Source: Eleusine coracana subsp. coracana (taxonomy: Eukaryota > Streptophyta > Magnoliopsida > Poales > Poaceae). From it: 64,000 bases of DNA. Made by a program: the position numbers and the translations under genes. The stretch lies in contig CM064427.1 of assembly GCA_032690845.1 (NCBI GenBank), forward strand, positions 4,413,501-4,477,500, given 5' to 3'. Within the stretch, counting starts at the first letter, position 1. Each line of letters starts with the position of its first letter. This document shows positions 45,683-57,344 of the stretch, in pieces. A model generated the notes under the pieces. The model made no database searches. It saw nothing but the letters and a program-made list of their open reading frames with translations, and had not been told where the DNA came from.

Positions 45683-46642
45683 CTATAAGTGGAGGATATT
45701 CTGAACTTCAAGTTCAGTTTCTTGAGTGCGAGGATCCATTTCTTGGATTCCTTTAGTTTTCCATTCTATTTCGCGGCATTCGTCCCTAGAGAGATAATTT
45801 CCTCCCCCTAATACCAGGAAATGATCTTCATTAAAAATACAATCAGCGAAGCGAGCCTTATGCAAATCTCCAGTGGATGGCTCTAAATACTTGATTATGG
45901 ATGCGCTTTCATAGCCAACGTAAACTGCGAGTTTCCATTGTGCACCCATTGAAGTTCGCTGAGGCGGAGGAATTGGGACGTATACAACACATCCAAATTT
46001 CCGTAAGTGGGAAAAATTTGGTATTGTGCCACGCATCATTGCTAATGGTGATTATTCATGTGTAGCAGATAACCTCAATTGTATTAATGCTGCTACGTGC
46101 AACACTGCGTGCCCCCAACAAGAGGTAGGCAATAAACAATTCTGCAAAAATGGTCGTGCTATCAACTTGATCCTCTTAATTAATGATTCTACAAGACCAT
46201 TTTGTGTATGCACGTGTGGTACAGAACGTTCCACTTTGATGCCCATACTCATACAATAGTCAATAAACATCTTAGAGGTAAATTCTCTGGCATTATCCAT
46301 CCTAATAGATTGGATTCCGTGATCCGGAAAATTAGTTTTCAATTGTATGATCTGAGTTGTCAATCGTGCAAATGCATGGTTTCTAGTAGATAATAGACAT
46401 ACATGACTCCACTTCGAGGAAGCGTCTATTAACACCATCAAGTACCGAAAAGGCCTTGACATGGGGCTAATTGGTCCACATATATCACCTTGAATTCGTT
46501 CAAGGAATGCCATCGATTCTGCTTGAATCTTAAGCTTTGAGGGTCGAGTGATTAGCTTCCTTTTTGCACATGCAACGCACAAAAAATCTTCTTGATTTGG
46601 GAAATCTTTGGTCTTCAAATTGTGACCTTTCAAATTCTTCAT
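45683..46642 (-). pseudogene. copia integrase
   Basis: Core at 46052-46642: CVACAKRK (zinc end), RIQGDICGPISP with the first Asp, SIRMDNAREFTSKMF with the second and HTQNGLVESLIKRIKLIAR with the Glu, so all three acidic residues are present. The C-terminal part (45683-46039) begins MMRGTIPNFSHLRKFGCVVY and includes the YVGYES stretch. One frame break at about 46045 separates them. Without the downstream RT the element is defective. Confidence 0.85.
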
Positions 46643-47130
46643 GATTCTTTACATCATATTGAGGCCTAGATGACCAAATCTATCATGCCATGTTCGATAG
46701 GCTTCTTGGTTGCTAAAGACGGTTTTGAACGCAGCAAACTCTTTATGTGGTTTAACATAAGTGTAGTACATGCTTTCTTTGATGGATGGAAAATTTTCAA
46801 CAATAGTCTTTTGATGTCCATGCTTCTTGGTTATAATGAGACATTCTTCACCTTCATTGTTATTTGTTTCTACGTGAAAACCATTTGCACGGATGTCCTT
46901 GAAGCTTAACAATGTCCGAGTAGTCTCAGGATAAAGTAATGCTTCATGGATTATTAGCCGTGTTCTGTTTGGTAGGACAATTGTGGCCCTGCCTGTGCCA
47001 ACAATTCTAGTGTCATTGCCAATGATAGTAGTTATATTTCTATCATACTTTTGAAGTGTTTGGAAATAACTAGTGTCCCTTAGAACGGTGGCGGTAGTGC
47101 CACTATCTACGAGAGACAGAGCTCCTCACC
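46643..47130 (-). pseudogene. copia protease and gag-pre-integrase
   Basis: At about 47083-47120 the minus strand reads LVDSGTTATVLRD, the active-site Asp-Ser-Gly of a copia protease. The text continues through KEFAAFKTVFSNQEAYRTWH and DRFGHLGLNMM, the His part of the gag-pre-integrase zinc motif, and stops at 46649. Stops before 46912 break the frame. Confidence 0.75.
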
Positions 47131-47337
47131 TATAGTTACTGTACTCCACGATTCTGTAATCAATACAATAATGTATAAACAACAGAATAAAGATAATGTG
47201 AGACAAAAATTTGACACACTGATATCATACATTAATGCAAAATGTCTTCTCTTCTTGAGATTACATGGATAGACCACCTATAAACTTAATGCACCCCTAT
47301 TACAAATGATAACTTTTATTCTAGGTAGTCTACAAGA

Positions 47338-48286
47338 CTACTCGTAATCTCCATGCACATCCTCCTCGTCCTCTGCCATGAGGTCGTCATCCAACTCAAG
47401 ATCAGAAATCTTGCTTGGTTCTGCCTCTGTTGCTTTTGGAGACTTCTCTGTTGTTGGCTTCATGCCTTCAACATAGTTGGCTTCATGCTCCGCAAGCTTC
47501 TTCCTGAGGTCTTGGTACATTTCAATAAGGTGCTTAGGCGTACGGCAAATTTTAAACCAATGTCCATTCGTGCCACACTTGTAACATTTTTGGTCCTGTT
47601 TGCCATACTCTCTCTGAGGAGATGTCTTCTTTGGCTTCCCTCTATAGTTCTTCTTGAACTTGTTGGGCTTGTTCTGCGCCTTCGGAGGTGCCTTCTATGG
47701 CGCCTTTGGAGCTCCTTTACCCTTGTTGTTATTCTTTGTGAATGATGTGGCATTCGCTTCTTGCGGTGCCATGGAGCCAGTAGGACGAGACAAATGATTC
47801 TGCTTGATCAATTCGTCCTCGCCCTGACCTTGCTGCAATGCATTGCTCAGGGTGACATAAGTGTCATATTTGTCCTTCTTATATTGGCGGCTCACATGAG
47901 TGAGCTTAGGATGAAAGGTGGATAAAGTCTTATGGATGAGTTCTGAATCTTTAATATCTTTGCCACATAGCTTCACTTTAGGGAGTAGTTCTGCTTCAAT
48001 TTGCTCAAAACGTTCACGCAATGAATCCCACAAGGTCTTCAGGTTCCTTTCAGTCATGTACTCATTTTTCTATGTAGCACATAAGTGATGCCTTAGGAAA
48101 TGCAAAGACTGAGCTTTGTCCACTTCAGTTGCACGGGGATCTCCTTGTTTGGGCAAAATTGTCTTCAAGAGATTTTTGCCAGTATGAAGGATTTCAACAT
48201 CAAGAGCCCAGGACAGGTAGTTACTTCCATAGGGGGGGGGGGGGGGGGTTAAGCACATCAAATTCTCTCTTCACGAGGTCAGACAT
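47338..48286 (-). pseudogene. copia gag
   Basis: Starts MSDLVKREFDVLN at 48286. A run of 17 G (C on the coding strand) at 48232-48248 then adds prolines and shifts the frame. The gag domain continues in one frame through ERNLKTLWDSLRERFEQIEA and KLCGKDIKDSELIHKTLSTF, with stops at 48067 and 47692. It ends in a perfect zinc knuckle, CYKCGTNGHWFKIC, and an acidic tail (LDDDLMAEDEEDVHGDYE). Gag packages RNA. Apart from the G run and two stops the domain is well kept. Confidence 0.85.
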
Positions 48287-49914
48287 TTACAAGATATCAT
48301 TGTGCAAAAATTACTTCATGTATCAAATAATAGGGGGCATAAGTGAGGCAGTATAACAAAAACTGCATGTTTAAGTTATTTTATTGATGTTTCTGCGTGA
48401 AAACAACCAATAAACTGTAAAAACGGTGTAGTATAAGGACTATTGTCCATTCTGACATATATTCGAAAAAATCTAGGGTGTTATATGCAAAATAACATAA
48501 TCCCATGAAATGTCCATTCATTCTGATAATATCCAAGGGTCTTCTTGCAAAATATGGATCCCAGATTTATTTCTAAAAAATTCAGGTACACTTTTGTGAA
48601 AATCAGGGCTTCTTCAGAAATTCGATCAATTTCAGGGACTCATCTATAAAAATTTCAGATATTTTTGCAGACTAGGCCGTAAATAAGCCAAAAACAAGCC
48701 AAATGGTAGGCACGGCGGCTCGTCCAGCTTCGTGCAGGCGTGGGTCATGGCCGGTCCTCACCACGTCGGCAACGCCTTGGTGGCGCAGATCCAGGTCGGG
48801 CGTGGGCTCGATTGCAGGCCCAGATGAGGGGCGGCTGGAGCGGGGTGCCGCCTCCATGGAGGTTCCTGCGCTCGGACCTTCGAGGTCGGAGGTCGACGGG
48901 CGGGCTTTTAGCCTGGCCTGGCCTAGGCGACCACAGTGGCCAGCGGTCGGCGCTCCAAGCGCACGACCGAGCACGCGTAGGCGACACATTTCGATGAGGT
49001 GGCCAGGCGCGGTGATGCGGTGGGTTGGCAGAGCCCAGGCGCTAAGCGACCTCCAATAGGCGCTAAGGCGAGCACTCTGTGTTGGGCTTTCGGCTCAGCT
49101 GGCTTGTGCTGTGGTGTGGGCGAGTGATGGGCTAGGCCAGGCGATGCCATGCCGCACAGGCGCACACTTCTCGGCTGGTCAAGGACCAGTGGGGCCGAAT
49201 CTGGGTTTCTCCGACCCAGATCTGAGCTCCATGGCCCTGATCTAAGCATTTCTTTTTTTCTATGATGTACCTTTGGTGGCCGAGTCTGAGTTGGGCCACG
49301 CTCGCCTTCATGGTGGCGGAGAGCGCCCGATCTGGGTTGCAACAGCATGGATCTATTCTACCGTGGCCTGGATCTGCCTCCTTTTTTTTTCGCTTGCGCG
49401 GGGCATGCCGAGCTGCTCCACCGGTTCCCTGCCCTAGGTAGGGTTAGGGTAGATCTGACGGCATCTGAGCACGTGTTTCGTGGCCTCTAGTGCCGGCCTT
49501 GCCGGCATAGATCTGAATTTCGTCTTTTTTTCATGGATCTCGGTCCTTTGCATGGCTGGATCTGAGCTCGCCGCCTCCTTGGAGGCGGGCTCTTTTTTTT
49601 CGATATGGGTATTTTCTCCTACATATGTTTCTTCTCGCAGATCTGGTATTTGTTAACGTAGATCCGGATTTTGTACCTCACCGGATCTGGTATTTGTTCA
49701 CGTAGATCTGGATTTTGTACCTCGCCGGATCTGGTATTTGTTCACGCAGATCCGGGGGTTGATCTAAGACTACAACGAGTCTAAGATCGGTGGTGAAAAC
49801 CTGGACAGATCTTGACTGCAACGAGTCAAGATAAATTTCTATCGCAAACAAACGTACCGTAAGTCACCGATTGGAGGTCGCCGGAGGTAGGAACTTGTCA
49901 CCGGCATGAGTAGA
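48287..49914 (-). other. leader of the minus copy, GC-rich at 48690-49350
   Basis: Long untranslated leader between LTR and gag. The GC-rich block gives many overlapping frames in all directions, taken as composition. Near 49640-49760 the phrase TTTGTTCACGTAGATCTGG repeats three times with changes. Confidence 0.55.
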
Positions 49915-49928
49915 GCATGCTGATAACG
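49915..49928 (-). other. primer-binding region of the minus copy
   Basis: CGTTATCAGCATGC on the minus strand, directly inside the LTR. Confidence 0.6.
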
Positions 49929-50174
49929 TGTTGAGTTATCGACGGATCGCACGACATGTAGATCATGACAGAGAATGAAAAGTAAAAACACAAGAATAGA
50001 GGAGACGAAACTCTTTATTTCTCAATTTTTGGCGAATTACAATAGAGTGTCTCCTCAACTATTTATAAGGGTGAAACCCTACTTCGTGTTGGGCCCAAAT
50101 TCGATAAAGCAGCCCACATAGGCCAGGAGGCCTTCTTTTAGAAGGTGGGTCTGGCCCAATAGCATTTTATAACA
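49929..50174 (-). repeat. 5' LTR of the minus copy
   Basis: 246 bases. Minus-strand reading TGTTATAAAATGC to GATAACTCAACA, TATA box CTTATAAATAG at about 50059-50070, AATAAA at about 50011-50016. Bases after 50174 (CCCAT) have no partner at 39026-39030 (ATTTC), so the two LTRs do not share a target duplication. Confidence 0.85.
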
Positions 50175-50512
50175 CCCATGACGTATGTCCCTCCGTGTGC
50201 CGGGCACATGTGGAGGGCATCCCTCGTTTCCCCAAAAAAAGACCGGACTCACTCTTATTTTCTGCCGCCATCTAAGGCCCGAAGAAAACGACGCCTTCAT
50301 TAGATATGAATTCGTCAAATCCTTTTTTCTGTTTGTGACCCCACACAATGTATTAACCATAATTATATGATTACGAGAAACACAGGAAATAGTGGCGCCA
50401 AATACAAAAAAATAGTGGTAATTACATAAAAAAGGTGCCAATCACTAGATAGTTTTATTTCTAAGAGGGTAAAAAGCCAAACACATCAGCATTAGTATGT
50501 TCTTCAGCGATA
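50175..50512. other. intergenic DNA, nothing recognised
   Basis: No frame with protein-like content, no element ends. Confidence 0.35.
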
Positions 50513-51360
50513 ATGGCGTCCATGCCGCCAATTCTCACCGGGGCTGATCGCGAGGCCAACTGCTTGCGCATCAATATGACCACGCCAGTCCTCCAAGTAC
50601 CAAGCACCATCACCTCGCCTGCCATTACCACCAATTCCTCCGCAAATGAGTGTGCGATGAACAATCTTCTTAACACAAATTTAACCATGAATTTAACACA
50701 ATTGAATTCACCCAGGTAACAAATTCTGATGAAGATAAGACACAAAAGATTGGCATGAGGTTTTCTACTGAAGATGAAGCCTATGATTTTTACAATGCCT
50801 ATGCTTGAGATATAGGTTTTAGCATCCGAAAGGGTAGTTTAAATAATATGAAAATACAACTATAAAAAAGAATAGAACCCTATGTTGTTCTCGTGAAGGT
50901 ATTGAGTTGAATTTTGGTTTATATTTGCAGTATGGACACGATTAAAAAAAATGACATCTATTTTTTTGTTATTTATGAATAGGGGTTCGTGGTATAAATA
51001 AAAGAACAGAATCACTTGACCATGAAGAGTGCTTCACTCGACCCGAAACAAGTTGTGAGTGTCAGGCACGCATGAATATAAGTCTTAGAGATGGATTCTA
51101 TCGCTCGTGTTTGACTCATCTTATCTCTCTTGGTTTACTTTCATATGCAGTTCTTGTCTTTCTTTATTTATGAATAGGGGTTTGTGGTATAAATAAAAGA
51201 ACAGAATCACTTGACCATGAAGAGTGCTTCACTCGACCCGAAACAAGTTGTGAGTGTCAGGCACGCATGAATATAAGTCTTAGAGATGGATTCTATCGCT
51301 CGTGTTTGACTCATCTTATCTCTCTTGGTTTACTTTCATATGCAGTTCTTGTCTTTCTTT
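50513..51360 (+). pseudogene. FAR1/Mutator-type gene fragment with duplicated exon
   Basis: At 50745 the plus strand reads KIGMRFSTEDEAYDFYNAYA, then DIGFSIRKGS and, one frame over near 50877, RTLCCSREG, the order of motifs in the FAR1 DNA-binding domain of FHY3/FAR1 proteins and related Mutator transposases. After an intron-like stretch, NKRTESLDHEECFTRPETSC and ECQARMNISLRDGFYR complete the domain, each occurring twice because of a 195-base duplication. An ORF at 50513-50719 may be the N-terminal part, one frame off. No transposase core or SWIM finger follows, and the next element starts at 51361. Confidence 0.75.
50972..51360 (+). repeat. two tandem copies of a 195-bp exon-bearing unit
   Basis: Copy 1 at 50972-51166 and copy 2 at 51167-51360, nearly identical (one difference near GGGGTTCGTGG/GGGGTTTGTGG). 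Each begins with a possible splice acceptor (TTATGAATAG) and carries the second half of the FAR1 domain. Confidence 0.9.
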
Positions 51361-51697
51361 ATCATGTTTTCCTATGTATGATGACATGATAATGATTGCT
51401 TGTTTCCAATTCTTGTGCATTGTCATGCTAACCTGTTGCATATCATCACTCATGCCTTGCATTGCATCTCTTTATGCTTTTTTAATGTCCTATCATGACA
51501 TGCATGCATTATCATCTACAGTGTGCTTTTCTCTCTTTTCCTTTTAGCTCTTGATGATGCTTGTTTGAGTAGGACCTTGTGCGCTCTTTTGCTTTTGGTT
51601 GTGTGGTTCCTCTTGATCGTAGTGTAGCTCTTTTAGCCTTGTTGTTTCTTGATTATGCTAAGAAGTGGTTGTCATCAGTCACCAAAAAGGGAGAGAT
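51361..51697 (+). mobile_element. 3' untranslated end of the outer long-LTR copia element
   Basis: The last part (AGTGGTTGTCATCAGTCACC, then AAAAAGGGAGAGAT) matches 60032-60069 of the inner element. It ends with a polypurine tract (about 51685-51697). The left side is cut at the FAR1 fragment. No coding part of the outer element remains. Confidence 0.7.
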
Positions 51698-52075
51698 TGT
51701 AAGCTTCATGACCATTGGTGATTGGATCCCCAAGGTATGAATGTTTTGGTGACGGATGAAAACTATGAAATTGTGGGCTAATATCTATATGAGTGTTCTC
51801 TATGCAGAAATCATCTTTAAAATCTATTACAAATCATATGGATGATGGTTTCCTTGGCGATTGATGAAAATGACCACAAGCATGGAGGCTTGATAAGCTT
51901 GATGGAGTCCAAGGATTAATAAAGATGGATCAAGGCTAAGGACAGGCTATGGAGCAAGTGTTTGGAACACTTGTCTAGTTGTTAGGGCTTTGAGTCTATA
52001 GGAAAAAACAGACTATCAAGGGGGTCTAGGTCATTTCTCTTAGGTCATTTCTAGTCGGGGATGTGCATGGATGCT
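51698..52075 (+). repeat. outer LTR, left part
   Basis: Starts TGTAAGCTTCATGACCATTG after the polypurine tract. It resembles 52076-52440 and 60070-60430 and stops at ATGCT (52071-52075), where the inner element is inserted. The continuation is at 61902-63165. Confidence 0.85.
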
Positions 52076-53774
52076 TGTAAGGATCATGACCATTAAGGTC
52101 ACCCCAAGGTATGATGTTTTGGTGATGAATGATAAACATAAAATGTGACTAATGTCTACATGATTGTTGTTCGTATAGGTAACCTCTTCTACTTAAAGAT
52201 GATCATGATGGTTGCCTTGGCGATTGAGGACAATGACCACAAGCATGGAGGCTTGGTGAGCTTGATGGAGTCCAAGGGTTGATGGAGATGGATCAAAGCT
52301 GAGGATAAGCTATGGAGCAAGTGTTGGGAGCACTTGTCTAGTTATTAGGGCTTTGAGTCCATAGGAAAAACCTGACTATCAAGGGAGTCTAGGTCATGTC
52401 TAGTCGGTGATGTGCAAAGTTGCTCGGTGAAATCACAGGCACAAGATGACAGTGGAGAAGCCAAGGAGCTGTTCGAAGAAGCCGGGAAGCAAAGTCAAGT
52501 GAAGACGACAAGTTTCAGCTTCTAGACATAGTGACCGGACAAAGAGGTCAATGGTGACCGGACTGTACGGTCACTAGGTCAAGATATCTAGAACTTATAG
52601 CGAGCAGCGAGGAGTCTGCCTGTGCCAGAATTCATAGTGACCGGACGGTCTGGTCTACTGACCGAATGGTCTAGTCAGTATGAGTTGCACAGGGTAGAGA
52701 GGAAGCTGAGTCTGAAATGTTTCTGGACTGGAGAGAGAAACGGATCGGACGGTCCAGTCAGTTGGTCCAGAAAGCTGATTTCATGGAGCAACGACTAGTT
52801 TGAGGTTGGAAGTCTACATAACTTCATTGATGGGGACTTGGAGACCTCTCTTGGCCAGTGGAATACCTGAGAGCATTTGGTAAGATCCAAGAGGAAAAGA
52901 GGAGAGCACTAGGAGAGGATATTGGATATCTTGAGAGTGCTTGTGAGAGTAACAAGGAGCGATCCTGCACATCTAAGGCTAGGGTGTCCTTGAGGGTGTG
53001 ATCTAGGTTGTTACTCTTGGTCTATGGTGAGACCTAGACCGGTTAGGTGGTGGTGATCAAGCCTATCATGATTGGTTGTAAAGGCCGTCACACGTTTGTA
53101 CACGGTTTGAGCCCGTCGGTGAAAGGGGCATCGCTAGTGAGCGCCCATGCCGGCTCCGGGAGTCCGACAAGTTCTCGAGGGAGGCGAGCTTGTGCCTTGG
53201 TGGCAGCAATGACGCACACCGTGTATTCACTCTGGGAGTGATTGCGGGCTCATGTGCGAGAACTCCACTTGGTGGCGGGAGGGACCAGGACTCCGGCTGG
53301 GGTGGTCCAACGAGGAATAGGGGAAGGCGCCATCCTTCCGAGACCTTGGAAAATAATATCATGAGCCATCTCTTACTCCGCTCCTTACTTTGATGCCTTT
53401 CCTTTCAGTCTTTTCATACCATGCTATTCATGCTTGTATGCTTGCCATGTTCTAGTTGATTATCATATAGACTTGCATGTTTAGGTTCCTTGCTTGCTAT
53501 TAGTGTTTAAGCTTCTGCATTTGATCACTAGCATGTGTAGGAGTTGCATTGGCGTGCTTGATCACTAGAAGTGCATAGGAGTTGTATTGACTTGTGTGAT
53601 CCACTAGTATGCATAGGTTGTCTTTCCTTTCATAGGATTATATTGTTAGTGTGATCACCACTAGAATTGTGTAGGAGTTGTTTTGAGTGTATTGACATTG
53701 GGAATTGGTAAAATTGGTACATAGAGATAGTTCCCAATTCACCCCCACCCCTCGCGATCACTATGATCCTTTCA
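52076..53774 (+). repeat. 5' LTR of the nested copia element
   Basis: 1699 bases, TGTAAGGATCATGACC to ATGATCCTTTCA. It holds paired CCGGAC/GTCCGG motifs around 52543-52760. The TATA-box position reads CTACATAAC (52814), changed from CTATATAAC in the 3' LTR. Confidence 0.92.
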
Positions 53775-53776
53775 AG

Positions 53777-53790
53777 TGGTATCAGAGCCA
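53777..53790 (+). other. Met-tRNA primer-binding site
   Basis: TGGTATCAGAGCCA, two bases after the LTR end, an exact match to the plant initiator-Met tRNA type. Confidence 0.92.
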
Positions 53791-53799
53791 AGTGCTCAA

Positions 53800-55240
53800 T
53801 ATAGGGCTTAACCGCCTTGCGTAGTGACCGAATTGAGTTGGGATGTCATCCCATTCGGTGTCGAGTCATGGCTCATGGAAGGATCGCTTGAAAAGCTACC
53901 TAAATGTCATGATTCCGGATGAGTTGATGGATACTCTTGTGGACTTTGCCAATACCTTTACCAATGATCATATGTATGATGATTGTGTGGTTGTGCCTAG
54001 TTCTAGTGAGTGACTAGATTCTTCTAATGATAACTTGATAGGTTGCTCTACTAGTGTGTATAATGTGATGATTAATGATGTTGGTTCTCTTGATCTTGCT
54101 TGCTCCACTAGCACGACTAGGACTGATGATAGTGTGCCTCTTAATCCTGCTAGTGATTCACTTGTTGAGGAGTTCTTTGCTTTTCATGCTAATGATAATG
54201 AGGACTTACTTGACTCTCTTATTCGCTTGCGAGGTATTATGGACAGGATTGAATCAAATGAAGAATCCTTCAAGCTTCCCAAGATTGTGATAGTCGAGAA
54301 GATCCTCACCTTGCTCCCGAGTAGCAAGCTCCTCTACACTGCCCTCAGTCTTCTCATGGAGAAGGGTCTCTCCGTCGAGGAAGTGATTGAGTTGCTCTTT
54401 GAAGATGAGGAGATCACCACAAGCTGGACCGGGGAGAAGACTTCTAAGGCAAACATTGGAGCATCTTCAAGAAAAGGAAAAGAAGTAGCTTCGAGCTCAA
54501 ACTTCTTTGATCCTCTACAATATTGCCTTGCAACAGCTTCTACAACCCCTTTGGATCAAGACCTTCACCAAGCTCTACCTCAAGTGCCATTCCAAGTTCT
54601 ACTCGAAGCACTTCGGGTGGACCACGTATTGGTGTAGGGGGAGCACCAACAACAATGCTCACTCGATCATTTGAGATGATCAATCTTACCACTACGGCTC
54701 CAGCGCCCCCACCTATTCCACCTCTTCCTCCGCAAGATCACCTTTGGCATCTTCGTCGAGCTCACCAACAGGATCTCATCTTTCAACTTGGTGAATTTGT
54801 GAGAAATCCGAATAATGACCTTTGTGATACTCTCTTAAGCATTTATGATCTTGTGTGTAGGATAAATTCCTTCAAATATGGAGGATTGCACCACATGAAG
54901 TGATTGACAAGATCCTCCAACAAATCACAACTCCTGAGAGGAGTTTCTTATTTGATGAGGTAGTCAACTAGAGATATGAGCTCTCAATTGAGAGAGCAAT
55001 GGAGATGATAGTTATGCTCCACTCACAAGTGGGACATGTGCTCGAGCACGTCACTGGACTCTATGATCCCCCCCCCACTACTACATCGACCTCGACAATG
55101 TGCACATGAGGGATGGTCATGGACATTAGAGGTATCGTGCTCCTCACTATCCCATTAGGAGGAGACTTTAGGAAGGGATTACAAAAATCCCTATTTATGA
55201 GGATGGTCTTATCATTCGACGTGATGAGGTTAGTACAAGT
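53800..55240 (+). pseudogene. copia gag region, rearranged, without zinc knuckle
   Basis: A 200-codon frame (54035-54637) contains ANDNEDLLDSLIRLRGIMDR and IVEKILTLLPSSKLLYTAL, which read like the middle of a copia gag domain. A later broken stretch (about 54800-55000) repeats the theme with NNDLCDTLLSIYDLVCRIN and VIDKILQQITTPERSFLF. A proline-rich segment lies between them. The usual start motif and any CX2CX4HX4C knuckle are missing before the protease. Several stops are present. Gag identity is from position and style, so moderate. Confidence 0.5.
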
Positions 55241-55243
55241 GAA

Positions 55244-56330
55244 TTGAGCAATGCTTTGGATACTAACCCTTCTTCCTCTAGTGTTTGTCTTATGGCTACC
55301 ACCAAGGTCAACTACAAGAGTGGAGGTACCCATTGGATTCTTGACAGTGGGTGCACCCAACACATGACCGGGAAGCCAACCATGTTCACCAACATTGATG
55401 AAGACGAAGACAGTGAGAAGGTGACTTTTGGGGATAACTCAAAGGGGAGAGTCAGAGGCTCATGCAAGGTGGCCATTGTAGAGGATCTCCATCTCTCCAA
55501 GGTTTTTCTTGTGGAAACCCTCAACTTCAACCTTCTATCCATTGGTCAGTTGTGTGACATGGGATTCAAGTTTACATTTGATGCGGATGGAGCAACTATT
55601 GAGAATGCCAAGAAAGGGCTAGTGTTTCATGGAGTGAGGCATAGGAACTTGTATGTCACGGACTTAAAATCTAGCAACATGCCTCCAAGTACTTGTCTCT
55701 TCACAAAATCGACCTAGGGATGGTTGTGGCATAGAAGATTAGCACATGTTGGGATGAGTCAGCTCAGAAAAGTGATCGAGAGGAATCTAGTTGAAGCAAT
55801 CAAGGATGTGATCTTTGAGAAAGACAAACTATGCAGTGCTTGTCAAGCAGGGAAGCAAGTTGCCTCTTCTCACCCCACCAAGTCTTTCATGTCAACATCT
55901 CATCCTCTGGAGCTCTTGCACATGGATTTGTTTGGGCCAACACATTACAAGAGTCTAGGAGGCAATCTCTATTGCTTGGTGATTGTGGATGACTTCATGA
56001 GATACACTTGGACCTTCTTTCTTGTGGACAAGTCTCAAGCAAGTGATGTCTTCAGAAAATTTATAAGGAGAGCAAAGAATGAATTCAAGGCCAACATTGT
56101 AAAGATGAGTGACAATGGGACATAATTCAAGAACACAATAGTGGAGGAATATTGTGACAAGAAAGGAATTAAACATGAATTCTCCGCTACATATACTCCA
56201 GAGCAAAATGGAGTAGTGGAGAGAAAGAATAAGACGCTCATCACTCTTACTCGTGCTATGCTAGATGAGTATGGGACTCATGAGAGGTTTTTTGGCTGAA
56301 GCAATCAATACGGCTTGCTACACTTCCAAC
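55244..56330 (+). pseudogene. copia protease and integrase
   Basis: The protease active site is HWILDSGCTQHMTGKPTMF (about 55330). The gag-pre-integrase motif is MWHRRLAHVGMSQLRKV with CSACQAGKQ. The integrase core has Asp in LLHMDLFGPTHY and in IVKMSDNGT, then a TAA stop, then continues to YTPEQNGVVERKNKTLI with the Glu. A frameshift near 56275 follows. All three acidic residues are readable but a stop lies between the second and third. Confidence 0.88.
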
Positions 56331-57344
56331 CGTGTGTACCTTCACCGGTTGTTGAAGAAGACTCCATATGAGCTATTGGTTGGACAGAAACCGAATGTTT
56401 CCAATTTTTGGGTCTTTGGCTGCACTTGCTACATTCTCAAGAAGAGGAGGAAGCCCGGGAAGTTTGAGAGCAGAACGGAAGAAGGCATACTTGCTGGGTA
56501 CTCTAGAACTTCTAAAGCATATCGGGTCTACAACTCAGCTATAGGTTGTGTGGAGGAAACCTATGATGTGGAATTTGATGAGTCAAATGGTTCTCAAAAG
56601 GGAGATGAAATTCTTGAAGTGAACATTGGTGATGAACCCATGACGGAGGCTGTGAGAAGAATGCCCGTGGGCGAGGTTTTACCCCACGAGATTATTGATG
56701 ATGATATTGGTGAGCCCTCCACTCCACCATCTCAAGCAACTTCATCCTCCAAGGTGCAAGAACCAAACCAAGATGCCACCAACACACCTTCTAGCTCCCC
56801 CCCCCAAAATTCATTGAGAGTGCATCCACCTACCCAAGAGAACACTCAAGAGAGAAGTGAGTCACAAGCTCCCCCATCTACTCTGTCTTGAGCCACTTCT
56901 TCAAGCTCCTCAAATGATGCATCCCCATCCAATCCAAGCTCTAAGTCCAAATCTAGAAAGCCTATGAATGATTCTCCCACCTCTCTAAGAATCCAAGACA
57001 CTCAAATCTCAAGAGAGCAAGCTATCCATGACGCCCAAGATACTTCACCTAGACCACCTCCCACTCAAAAAGAACATCATCCTAGACCCAAAGCTATCAA
57101 CAAGGACCATACTCAGGATTTGATCATTGGGAGTCCATCTCGAGGAGTAAGGACAAGGAGAAATCAATACAAGCCCAACTATGTGAACAATGAGGAAAAT
57201 GATGATGAGGCCATTGTTGCTATTGAGAACTTCTCTTTCATATCCATGATTGAGCCCACAACAATTGAAGAGGCAATGGATGATCACAAGTGGGTAATCG
57301 CCATGCAAGAAGAATTGAATAACTTCAAGAGGTGCAAGGTATGA
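56265..57344 (+). pseudogene. copia integrase C-terminal part and linker to RT
   Basis: In the shifted frame AEAINTACYTSNRVYLHRLL, LVGQKPNVSNFWVFGC and EGILAGYSRTSKAYRVYN form the C-terminal part of copia integrase. A proline- and serine-rich linker follows (56700-57140) with a stop at 56889. The RT entry IEEAMDDHKWVIAMQEELNN comes next, with a stop at 57342. Confidence 0.85.

Larger units (their letters stand above)
44935..50174 (-). mobile_element. copia element with 246-bp LTR, minus copy, 3' part missing
   Basis: 5' LTR at 49929-50174, leader, gag, protease, integrase and the start of reverse transcriptase follow leftwards. The rest of reverse transcriptase, RNase H and the 3' LTR are missing and the LTR fragment at 43961-44893 lies in their place. 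Same family as the plus copy at 39031, in opposite orientation. Confidence 0.8.

Noticed and set aside
48672..49348. ORFs in the GC-rich block on both strands
   Set aside because: Same composition effect, in the leader of the minus copia copy.
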